A stretch of DNA of 12,880 nt from Deltaproteobacteria bacterium (lineage in GTDB: Bacteria; Desulfobacterota; Desulfobacteria; Desulfobacterales; Desulfatibacillaceae): the NCBI GenBank assembly GCA_021815525.1, contig JAKAGN010000033.1, forward strand, positions 1 through 12,880, read 5' to 3'. A program made the position numbers and the translations under genes. The notes under the pieces were generated by a model. It did not search any database and was not told the DNA's origin. It saw only the letters and a list, made by a program, of their open reading frames with translations. Numbering within the stretch: position 1 is the first letter of the stretch; every line of letters begins with the position of its first letter. Shown here one piece after another: positions 7,160 through 12,880 of the stretch.

Positions 7160-8427
7160 AGGGCGCGCGTTCCGCTCCACTCGACATCCTGGTCGCACTT
7201 AACGGGCCCGGCGAGGTTACGGGCTGGTTCGCGCCCTTCGTCAAGGCCCTCAAGCGGCGCGAGCCGGGCGCCCGCGTTACGGCGGCCCTCCTTCCATGCG
7301 TTTTCGCCACTGGCCGGGAGGAGCGGGTGCTGGCCGAAAGCGGCCTTGCTGACGAGGTCTTGGGCGTGCGCCGCACCCTTGCCTTGATCCTTAGGGGCGA
7401 GGCCAAACCGGAGGCCTTGGGCGGACGCCGCTGCCTCCTTCACCTGGGGGGGGAGCCGCTTCTTTCCCTGCTCCTGGCCCTGCGAACGAGGCGGAGAGCC
7501 TTCGCCTACGCGGAAACACCCATCGCCTTCGCCCGGTTTTTTTCCCGGGTTTTCTGGGCCTCTGCCTCGCTCTTACCCCTGCCCGGAAACCGGGGGCTTT
7601 TAAGCGGCAGGCCCTCTCGTCTCGGCGAGGAGAATCGCGGGCGGGTCATCGGAAACCTCATGGCGGACGCCGTCAAGGGCCGGAGCAGATGCGCGGGCTC
7701 CTTGCCCGGTGCGCCGCTCACCATAGGTCTCTTCCCCGGAAGCCGGGAGTATCAGGTGCGCCACATGCTTCAGTTTTTCGTGAAGGTCATGGGGGATTTG
7801 CGGGAACGCGCGCGCGAATGCCGGGCCCTGCTGGCCCTTTCCCCTTTCGTGGAGCTGGAAACGCTTGGGCGTGTCGCCTGCGATCATTGGAGCCACAGCC
7901 CCCTTGAAGGCGAAAACTCGCGCCTTGCGCCGGATGGAAGGCACCTGGTTTCGGACCGCGGGCTTAGGATCGATGTCTTGACCGGAGCCGAGGTGATGGA
8001 AAAGGCGGACCTGGTTCTTGCGGTTCCCGGCACGGCCACGGCGGAGCTTGCCGCCGCCGGAGTCCCGATGGTGGTTGTGGTGCCCACCTATCGGGCCGAG
8101 GTCCACCCGCTGCCAGGCCTCTGGGGGCATCTTGGGCGCGTCCCGTTTTTGGGGCGCTTCCTCAAGCGGGCGGCAGCCCTCATGTGGCTTCGCCACTGGC
8201 GCTTCACGGCACACCCCAACATCGCGGCCGGGCGCATGGTGGTTCCCGAGCTGACCGGGCGCGTCACCGCAGACATGGTTGGCGACGCGGTTTTGAACCT
8301 CGAAGGAGGCCGCCTTGCGGCCGTATCGGAGGAGCTGATCCGGCTTTCCGGCCCCGGAGGCGCCGCCGATCGGCTGGCCGAGGAGATGTTGTCCGCCATG
8401 AACTGGAAAAGGAGAAACGCGCCATGA
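7132..8427 (+). CDS. LpxB-like glycosyltransferase (GT19-like), second copy
   Basis: This 431-residue protein is a second LpxB-like GT-B enzyme, clearly different from the one starting at 3456. NGPGEVTGW (24-32) takes the place of the LpxB GExSGD loop. GLFPGSREYQV (199-209) matches the LpxB LLPGSR motif, VPGTATAELAAAGVPMVVV (298-316) matches its SGTATLE region, and PNIAAGRMVVPEL (362-374) matches the conserved PNL-AGR-VPE segment of true LpxB. LpxB joins two acylated glucosamine units with UDP release; whether this copy does so is unknown. The extension to 431 residues over the usual roughly 380 comes partly from an insert around 251-281. The ATG at 7132 is the only in-frame common start before the conserved core, giving a 28-base overlap with the GNAT gene and a weak ribosome site. 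The stop overlaps the next ATG (8424-8427). Confidence 0.8.
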   Translation: MDTSQVSNLEGARSAPLDILVALNGPGEVTGWFAPFVKALKRREPGARVTAALLPCVFATGREERVLAESGLADEVLGVRRTLALILRGEAKPEALGGRRCLLHLGGEPLLSLLLALRTRRRAFAYAETPIAFARFFSRVFWASASLLPLPGNRGLLSGRPSRLGEENRGRVIGNLMADAVKGRSRCAGSLPGAPLTIGLFPGSREYQVRHMLQFFVKVMGDLRERARECRALLALSPFVELETLGRVACDHWSHSPLEGENSRLAPDGRHLVSDRGLRIDVLTGAEVMEKADLVLAVPGTATAELAAAGVPMVVVVPTYRAEVHPLPGLWGHLGRVPFLGRFLKRAAALMWLRHWRFTAHPNIAAGRMVVPELTGRVTADMVGDAVLNLEGGRLAAVSEELIRLSGPGGAADRLAEEMLSAMNWKRRNAP

Positions 8428-8651
8428 CCGGGTTACGGCTTCGTTTTCATGCGTTCCGCTTCCTCAAGGTCTGGCTTGTCTTGGGCGTCTCCTACCTTTT
8501 TCTCCGCGTAATATACAATCTTGTTTTTTACGGCTGGCTGGAGCTGAGGCTGTTTGTCCTCTTCGAGGTGATATTGCTGCCCCTGGGCCAGGCTGCGATC
8601 TTTTGCCTCTTAACCGCTCCGCGCACCCTGCCGGAGCGGGAGGGCCCGTAG
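8424..8651 (+). CDS. Small two-helix inner-membrane protein
   Basis: This 75-residue protein is not recognised. It has a basic N-terminus (RLRFHAFRF), a hydrophobic helix at about 13-35 and a second at about 41-63, and a short charged tail ending PEREGP. The ATG at 8424 overlaps the stop of the LpxB-like gene (ATGA), and AAAAGGAG at about 8407-8414 provides a good ribosome site, so it is very likely translated as the last gene of the overlapping operon. By position it could be a membrane anchor, subunit or flippase accessory for the pathway; no function is assigned. Confidence 0.72.
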   Translation: MTGLRLRFHAFRFLKVWLVLGVSYLFLRVIYNLVFYGWLELRLFVLFEVILLPLGQAAIFCLLTAPRTLPEREGP

Positions 8652-8665
8652 CCGGCATAGACCTT

Positions 8666-8684
8666 GGCGGAGAGGCTCTCCGCC
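8666..8684. promoter_or_regulatory. Near-perfect palindrome upstream of the acyl-CoA dehydrogenase operon
   Basis: GGCGGAGAG and CTCTCCGCC form a perfect 9-bp inverted repeat around a single central G. It lies 15 bases after the membrane-protein stop and about 50 bases before the GTG start of the dehydrogenase gene. No T-run follows, so a terminator is unlikely; a dimeric regulator operator is one reading, chance in GC-rich DNA is another. No clear -35/-10 pair was found in this 81-base gap. Confidence 0.35.
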
Positions 8685-8719
8685 TCGAACTTCACGATGC
8701 GGGGCTTTCCCGAAAAACG

Positions 8720-8735
8720 AGGGAGGGTAAAAGTG
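8720..8735 (+). promoter_or_regulatory. Strong ribosome-binding site that decides a GTG start
   Basis: The run AGGGAGGG (8720-8727) is followed by a 5-base spacer and GTG at 8733-8735. The same frame is open upstream with a TTG at 8664 and an ATG at 8697, but neither has a Shine-Dalgarno sequence at proper spacing, and the extra residues resemble no dehydrogenase N-terminus. The GTG is therefore taken as the start of the acyl-CoA dehydrogenase. Confidence 0.75.
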
Positions 8736-10190
8736 AAACCTTTTGGCGCGCCTGAAGCTGCTCTGCCGGGGTCAAGCCTTTTACGGGAGGCGCCGTCCTT
8801 GTCATGCCTGAAGAAGGCATGCCCGGGCTATGTGGCTCGCGCCGAGGAGGCCCGGGCGTTGGCCCGCCGCATAGCTTGCGACATAATCGCACCCAAGAGC
8901 CTGGAATTGGATATCGCCTGCCAGAAAGATCCCAGATACGTGGACTGGGACTTGTGGCGGGCCTTGAACCGGGAAAAGATTTCCGTCTGCATGATCCCCA
9001 AGCCCCTTGGCGGGCTTGGCTGGGGCTTTCTGGACATTTTCTGCGCCATGGAGGAGTTCGTGGCTGCGGATGTTTCCATCACGGCCTTTTTCATGTTCAA
9101 CCTTTTCGGGCCCGTGTGCGCTTTTGTGGAGTTTACGCCCGAAATCTGCCTTTCCCTTATCCGCGATCTTGTCATGGCCCAGAGGGAGGAGAGGCCGCTT
9201 TTCTTTGCCTGGGCGCTTACGGAACCTTCATGCGGCTCGGACAACTTGAACGAGGAGGCTCTCGCCACCCAGAAGCCCTCCGTAAGGGTGACACGCGCGC
9301 CCGGCGGGTACAGGGTTTCCGGCGTAAAGCACTTCATAAGCAACGGCTCCCTCGCGGAGAGGATTCTGCTCATCCTGCCCGTTGACCCGGAGCATCCCAA
9401 GGAGACATTCTCCTGCTTTTTCGTGCGAAGCGACACCCCGGGATTTTCCGTCGGGCGGGTGGAGCACAAGATGGGCCACAGGGCCAAGCAGACGGCCGAG
9501 TTGGTTCTGGACAACGTGTTCATTCCAGATTCCGACGTTTGGGAGCGGCCCGGCCGGGGCTGGCGCCACACAATGGAGGTCCTGGCTGTCTCCACCGCGG
9601 CGGTGGGCATGTTGGGCCTTGGCCTGGCAAGGGGCGCGCTGGAACGCTGCATAGCTTTCTGCCGGGAAAACAGGGCCGGCGGCAGGCTTTTAATCGAGGA
9701 AAACTGGGTGCAGATAGCCATTGCCGACATGCATCGCAGGATAACCGTTCTTCGGTCCAGGCTTTACGATTTTGCCGTGGCCGCGGATACCTTCCTCGTT
9801 ACGCGTGTCTTGAACAAGCCCCTTGTGAAAGCCGCCCTGGCCTTGGCTCCCGAGCGGGCGGTTTTTTCCGACGCCCTCCTTGCCCTGGCCGGGAATCCGT
9901 CTCTTTCAAAAGCCGTATCCGGGCTCAAGCACCGCGAGGTTCCAGATGAAATCGTGGCTTGGTTCAAGTCCCAGGGGGCCTGCGCCAAGGTGTCCGGCAC
10001 CGACCTTGCCATGGACATTTCCAGTCGGGTGCTGGACATAGTGGGGCTTTCCGGCGCCGCCCACGGGCGCGGCATGGAAAAAATATTCCGGGATTCAAAG
10101 CCGTCCCAAATCTACGAGGGCACCAATCAGGTGAACCTTCTGTCGATTTTCCAACACGAAATATTGGCGGGGACACATGGCAGGGGCTGA
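8733..10190 (+). CDS. Acyl-CoA dehydrogenase, predicted catalytic subunit of a heteromer
   Basis: This 485-residue flavoprotein should introduce a 2,3-double bond into an acyl-CoA. Numbering from the GTG, ALTEPSCGSD (161-170) and GVKHFISNG (197-205) form the flavin/substrate pocket. KMGHRAKQTAELVLDNVFIP (246-265) is the standard middle-domain signature, and RDSKPSQIYEGT (453-464) carries the catalytic base E462, as in MCAD-type enzymes. Two features are odd. The R-x-x-FG motif reads RAGG (about 314-317) and the Q-x-x-GG-x-G loop reads IVGLSGAAHG; both normally contact the flavin of the neighbouring subunit and both are intact in the next gene's product. An insert of about 55 residues (about 361-415) lies in the C-terminal helical domain. 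It overlaps the next gene by 14 bases. The substrate is unknown; the partner arrangement recalls actinobacterial FadE28-FadE29. Confidence 0.9.
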   Translation: MKPFGAPEAALPGSSLLREAPSLSCLKKACPGYVARAEEARALARRIACDIIAPKSLELDIACQKDPRYVDWDLWRALNREKISVCMIPKPLGGLGWGFLDIFCAMEEFVAADVSITAFFMFNLFGPVCAFVEFTPEICLSLIRDLVMAQREERPLFFAWALTEPSCGSDNLNEEALATQKPSVRVTRAPGGYRVSGVKHFISNGSLAERILLILPVDPEHPKETFSCFFVRSDTPGFSVGRVEHKMGHRAKQTAELVLDNVFIPDSDVWERPGRGWRHTMEVLAVSTAAVGMLGLGLARGALERCIAFCRENRAGGRLLIEENWVQIAIADMHRRITVLRSRLYDFAVAADTFLVTRVLNKPLVKAALALAPERAVFSDALLALAGNPSLSKAVSGLKHREVPDEIVAWFKSQGACAKVSGTDLAMDISSRVLDIVGLSGAAHGRGMEKIFRDSKPSQIYEGTNQVNLLSIFQHEILAGTHGRG

Positions 10191-11325
10191 GCTTGGCCGG
10201 ATCGTTTCGGAGTGCCGCCGTTTCGCCCGCAAGGAGGTGGAGCATGGCCTGCTTGCGGCGGACGACGCAAGGGACGCGTCCTGGGTCGCGGGGCTTTGGA
10301 AAAAGAGCCTGTCCCTGGACCTTCCCGCCCTTCTTGTTCCCCGGGAACACGGCGGCGCCGGAGAATCGGACCTGTGCGCGGCCCTGGTGGCGGGCTCCCT
10401 GGCCCGGTGGTGCGCGGGCCTTGCTTCGGTCTTCGCCTTTCATTTTGCGGCCTTGCGGGCCCTTTCGGCCCTGCCGGAAAACTCCCCGGTCAAGGCCCGG
10501 CTTTTTTCCGCCGCGGCAAGCTCCGCCGATCCTGCAATGTTTACGGTGATACTGCCCGATCCGTCAGCCCCGGAGCTTTATGAAATCAAAACCCAAAATG
10601 AATCTCCCGAGATTTCCGGGCGCTCACCCGCCGCCGGAAACGCCGCGCTGGCAAGATTTTTCTTGGTCTTCGCAAAGGATGAGGCCGGAATATTGAACTT
10701 GCTTATGGTTCCGCGCGGCGCGGCGGGCCTGTCCTTTGGCCCGGATCCCCTTTTTCCGGGCCTGTGCGCAAATCCGCTTTTACCCGTTGCAATGGAACGA
10801 ATTCCGGCTGTTTCATCTAACGCCGCCGACGCGGCATCGACCGCGCGCGCCGTTCTTTTGGCCGGCGGGTCCAAGGCTGAAAAAATTCTGGAAACCGCAA
10901 GGAACGCATTTTTCGGATTCGTGGCGGCCGTTGCGGTGGGCCTTGCCGAAGCCTGCTTCGAGCACGCCTTCGATTACGCTAAAAACCGCTACCAGTTCGG
11001 AAAAATGATAGTTCATCACTCTGAATTGCAGCGAATGCTGGGCAGGATGCTTCAAGGCATCAAGGTGGGAAGGGCGGCTTATACCCGTGTTTTCGAGGAA
11101 GACTCCGCCGTTTTTCCAAATGCCGGCTTAGGCGTTTTCGCCAAGACCTGGTGCGCGGACGCCGCGCTTTCGACGGCCTCGGACTGCGTGCAGATATTCG
11201 GCGGTTACGGCGTAATGCACGAATACGGCATGGAAAAGAGGATGCGGGACGCCAAGATGCTTCAGCTCCTTGGCGGCTCCACGCCCTGGCTGTTGGTGGA
11301 GAGCGTGAAATCGCAGCTTGCCTGA
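10177..11325 (+). CDS. Acyl-CoA dehydrogenase-like protein lacking the catalytic Glu, predicted partner subunit
   Basis: This 382-residue protein has the acyl-CoA dehydrogenase fold, but the middle domain is eroded. No ALTEP-x-x-GSD or GxKxFITNG motif can be found (about 120-210). The C-terminal domain is well kept: NRYQFGK (270-276), QIFGGYGVMHEYGMEK (339-354) and RDAK (357-360). Where the catalytic IYEGT should follow it reads LLGGST (364-369), so Glu is replaced by G366. The alternative base position used by isovaleryl-CoA dehydrogenase aligns with F245. It is therefore unlikely to act alone. The retained motifs are the ones that hold the flavin of a neighbouring subunit, so a heteromer with the preceding product is predicted. 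The ATG at 10177 lies 14 bases inside the preceding gene, with GGCGGGG just upstream. The frame is intact throughout, so it is not a pseudogene. Confidence 0.87.
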   Translation: MAGAELGRIVSECRRFARKEVEHGLLAADDARDASWVAGLWKKSLSLDLPALLVPREHGGAGESDLCAALVAGSLARWCAGLASVFAFHFAALRALSALPENSPVKARLFSAAASSADPAMFTVILPDPSAPELYEIKTQNESPEISGRSPAAGNAALARFFLVFAKDEAGILNLLMVPRGAAGLSFGPDPLFPGLCANPLLPVAMERIPAVSSNAADAASTARAVLLAGGSKAEKILETARNAFFGFVAAVAVGLAEACFEHAFDYAKNRYQFGKMIVHHSELQRMLGRMLQGIKVGRAAYTRVFEEDSAVFPNAGLGVFAKTWCADAALSTASDCVQIFGGYGVMHEYGMEKRMRDAKMLQLLGGSTPWLLVESVKSQLA

Positions 11326-11329
11326 AAAC

Positions 11330-11343
11330 AAGGAGGCCTTGTG
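11330..11343 (+). promoter_or_regulatory. Strong Shine-Dalgarno sequence with GTG start
   Basis: AAGGAGG at 11330-11336 stands 4 bases before GTG at 11341-11343. This fixes the start of the SnoaL-like gene at a non-ATG codon and shows efficient translation despite only 15 bases separating it from the dehydrogenase gene. Confidence 0.85.
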
Positions 11344-11820
11344 ACGGATATTGAAGCAAGAATTCAAAGATTGGAGGATTGCGAGGCCATTCGCAATTTG
11401 AAGGCCCGTTACTGCCTTCTTGTGGATGAGGCCGTGGCCGGAAACCCATCAAAGGCCGTGGAGCTGGTTTCCCTTTTCTCCCGGAACGCATGGGCCGATT
11501 TCGGTGACTTCGGGCGCTTTACCGGCCATGACGGGCTCTTGATTTTTTTCCGGGACATGGTTCCGGGGCTTCTTTCGTATAGCGCCCACATGGTTCACAA
11601 CCCCATTATCGAGCTTGACGGAGACAAGGCCAAAGGCTCTTGGGTGTTCGAGGTGCCGTCAACCCTCCGGTCCGCCAACATGGCGGGCTGGCTCCAGGGG
11701 CGCTATATCGAGGAGTACGAGCGGGCCGACGGCTGGCTTTTCAAGTCCATAACCGCGATTTTCGACCACGCCACGCCCTTTGACGAGGGCTGGGCCAAAC
11801 GCCGGATGTTCGTCATTTAA
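11341..11820 (+). CDS. SnoaL_4 / NTF2-like fold protein, BaiE-like
   Basis: This 159-residue protein has the cone-shaped alpha+beta fold seen in SnoaL_4 proteins, which include scytalone dehydratase, bile-acid 7-alpha-dehydratase BaiE and ring-hydroxylating dioxygenase small subunits. The N-terminal helix MTDIEARIQRLEDCEAI is typical. Y24 and D29 in ARYCLLVDE and H83 in SAHMVHNP occupy positions that, from memory, correspond to Tyr, Asp and His of the BaiE active site; the second BaiE aspartate is not evident (E104 is nearby). Strands at about 97-106, 117-127 and 132-143 complete the sheet. It follows the acyl-CoA dehydrogenase pair closely with a strong ribosome site, so it probably acts on the same CoA substrate, possibly as a dehydratase or hydratase. 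A non-enzymatic NTF2-like role cannot be excluded. Confidence 0.8.
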   Translation: MTDIEARIQRLEDCEAIRNLKARYCLLVDEAVAGNPSKAVELVSLFSRNAWADFGDFGRFTGHDGLLIFFRDMVPGLLSYSAHMVHNPIIELDGDKAKGSWVFEVPSTLRSANMAGWLQGRYIEEYERADGWLFKSITAIFDHATPFDEGWAKRRMFVI

Positions 11821-11902
11821 AACGTGCCGGGCGAATCCGCAAGCTATACGCCACAAGCTTTTTGGGGAAACAGCCCCTGAAACGGCCTTGAAAAACAAAA
11901 TC

Positions 11903-11936
11903 GCCGGGCGAAGGGACACGTCCCGAACAGCCCGGC
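11903..11936. terminator. Possible terminator hairpin between the acyl-CoA operon and the QueG-like gene
   Basis: GCCGGGC (11903-11909) pairs with GCCCGGC (11930-11936), and GGGAC (11913-11917) pairs with GTCCC (11920-11924) inside, separated by a small internal loop. On the + strand it is followed by a mixed A/T stretch rather than a clean T-run. On the - strand it is followed by TTTTGTTTTT, so the textbook terminator orientation is leftward even though no leftward gene is visible. A weaker GGGG/CCCC hairpin lies at 11864-11877. The other bases from 11821 to 11991 hold nothing else recognised except the ribosome site at 11979-11986. Confidence 0.45.
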
Positions 11937-11991
11937 CTGATTGAGTAAATTTTAAGACCCGCGCCCCGAAAACGGGCCGGAGGGAGCTTCG

Positions 11992-12880
11992 ATGCTTACA
12001 AAAGAGCAGATCATCGAAAAAGCCCACGCGCTTATGTTTGAGGACGTGGGCTTTACCACGGCGGAGCCCTTCGAGTCCCAGAGGGCCATTCTTGCCGAGC
12101 GCCGCGAGGAATACGCCTGGGCCATGGCCTCCGGCCTCGACCTTGTGGCGGGAACCGATCCCAAGAACATAATGGCCGAGGCAAAAACCATTATTGTTTT
12201 GATGGAGGTCTACTTCCGCAAGGCCTTTCCCAGAAGCATGGAGCCGTTTTTCGGGCGCTGTTACCTGGATGACGACCGGGTCACCCAGGACGGGCTTGCG
12301 TTGCGCATAAAGGCGTTCCGGGATTTTTTGAAAAGCTTCGGCATCAGGAGCAAGGTCCCTTTCAATCTGCCGCACAGGCTGGCCGCGGGCAGGGCTGGCA
12401 TGGGAACCTTCGGCAGGAACTGCCTTTTTTACTCGGGCAGCGTTGCCCGGAAAAGCTCCTGGGTGCTTCCCATAGCCGTTGTGGTGGACGCGGAATTCGC
12501 GCCCGGCGAGCCCACCCTTTCCGTGGGCTGCCCGGATTGGTGCAAGAATGCCTGCATAACCGCCTGCCCGACCGGGGCATTGAAGGGACAGCGCAAAATC
12601 GATCCCAGAAGGTGCATATCCTATCTTACCTATTTCGGATCCGGCATCACGCCCCGGGATGACCGCGAGGCCATGGGGCTTTCGATATACGGTTGCGACC
12701 GCTGCCAGAACGTGTGCCCTAGAAACTCGGCCTGGCTTGCCGCGGACCTTCCAGTAAACGAGCGCGCGGCCCAAAAAGCAGCGGATTTCGATCCGGTGAA
12801 GCTTCTTCACATGGACCGCGGATATTTCGAGAAACGCATCTGGCCCCATATGTTCTACATGCCGGCCGATGACAGATCGG
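11992..12880 (+). CDS. QueG-like double [4Fe-4S] cluster protein, partial at the window edge
   Basis: The reading frame runs open from ATG 11992 to the last base, giving 296 residues of an unfinished protein. It resembles the epoxyqueuosine reductase (QueG)/reductive-dehalogenase-related family. LAAGRAGMGTFGRN (130-143) aligns with the QueG ARAGLGWIGKN segment, and ACPTGAL (191-197), RRCISYLT (206-213) and YGCDRCQNVCPRN (233-245) form the two ferredoxin clusters. Eight cysteines (180, 184, 188, 192, 208, 235, 238, 242) suit two [4Fe-4S] clusters, but the first set is spaced C-x3-C-x3-C-x3-C instead of C-x2-C-x2-C-x3-C. The acidic residue QueG carries just before the AxxxRAG segment appears absent (KVPFNLPHR). 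It may thus be a paralogue with another substrate. The ribosome site GGAGGGAG (11979-11986) is strong. It is separated from the preceding gene by 171 bases. Confidence 0.82.
   Translation, partial: MLTKEQIIEKAHALMFEDVGFTTAEPFESQRAILAERREEYAWAMASGLDLVAGTDPKNIMAEAKTIIVLMEVYFRKAFPRSMEPFFGRCYLDDDRVTQDGLALRIKAFRDFLKSFGIRSKVPFNLPHRLAAGRAGMGTFGRNCLFYSGSVARKSSWVLPIAVVVDAEFAPGEPTLSVGCPDWCKNACITACPTGALKGQRKIDPRRCISYLTYFGSGITPRDDREAMGLSIYGCDRCQNVCPRNSAWLAADLPVNERAAQKAADFDPVKLLHMDRGYFEKRIWPHMFYMPADDRS

Noticed and set aside
8664..8732. TTG start (and ATG at 8697) for the first acyl-CoA dehydrogenase
   Set aside because: No ribosome site at proper spacing, the added residues resemble nothing, and a strong ribosome site precedes the GTG at 8733.
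8655..8735. On the - strand this gap reads as a plausible-looking peptide (around IVKFEAESLSAKVYAGYG)
   Set aside because: It continues into the opposite strand of the membrane-protein gene and soon hits a stop. No start site or homologue could be supported; it may be a coincidence or a gene remnant.
11821..11991. Riboswitch (cyclic-di-GMP or cobalamin type) before the QueG-like gene
   Set aside because: Hairpins are present but no conserved riboswitch core sequence could be recognised.
11659..12849. Long - strand reading frame of 396 codons opposite the QueG-like gene
   Set aside because: It runs across a gene with eight cluster cysteines and across the intergenic gap, and shows no domain.

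Overview
This is a GC-rich, gene-dense bacterial window in which every recognised gene lies on the + strand. Gene content (a TRAP-type binding protein, paired acyl-CoA dehydrogenases, a SnoaL-like protein, a QueG-like double [4Fe-4S] protein) and base/codon style (many CTT Leu and GCC Ala codons, short palindromic dispersed-type repeat) suggest a Desulfobacterota (Desulfobacterales-like) anaerobe. This is inference from style and content; no rRNA or marker gene is present.

Layout. (1) Bases 94-1459: a near-consensus sigma-70 promoter drives a secreted TRAP/DctP-type solute-binding protein carrying an unusual C-terminal peptidoglycan-binding domain; no TRAP permease genes follow it. (2) Bases 1460-1746: intergenic region with a 121-bp palindromic element (perfect 16-bp terminal inverted repeats) starting one base after the stop codon, then a second GC-rich hairpin. 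(3) Bases 1747-3444: a two-component system, a membrane histidine kinase with almost no periplasmic domain and an OmpR/PhoB-type regulator. (4) Bases 3456-8651: six genes in which every stop overlaps the next start: an LpxB-related glycosyltransferase, a NodB-fold (DUF2334-like) deacetylase, a GT2 glycosyltransferase, a GNAT-like acyltransferase, a second and different LpxB-like glycosyltransferase, and a 75-residue two-helix membrane protein. Together they look like a pathway for an unidentified envelope glycolipid or saccharide, placed directly after the two-component system. (5) Bases 8733-11820: two overlapping acyl-CoA dehydrogenase genes and a SnoaL_4/BaiE-like protein. The two dehydrogenases have complementary motif losses, which predicts an obligate heteromer. 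(6) Bases 11992-12880: a QueG-like double [4Fe-4S] protein, cut by the window edge.

The two best candidates for something undescribed are the six-gene overlapping glycolipid-like operon with two divergent LpxB homologues, and the split-active-site acyl-CoA dehydrogenase pair with its SnoaL-like partner. No tRNA, rRNA, CRISPR array, transposase or integrase was seen.
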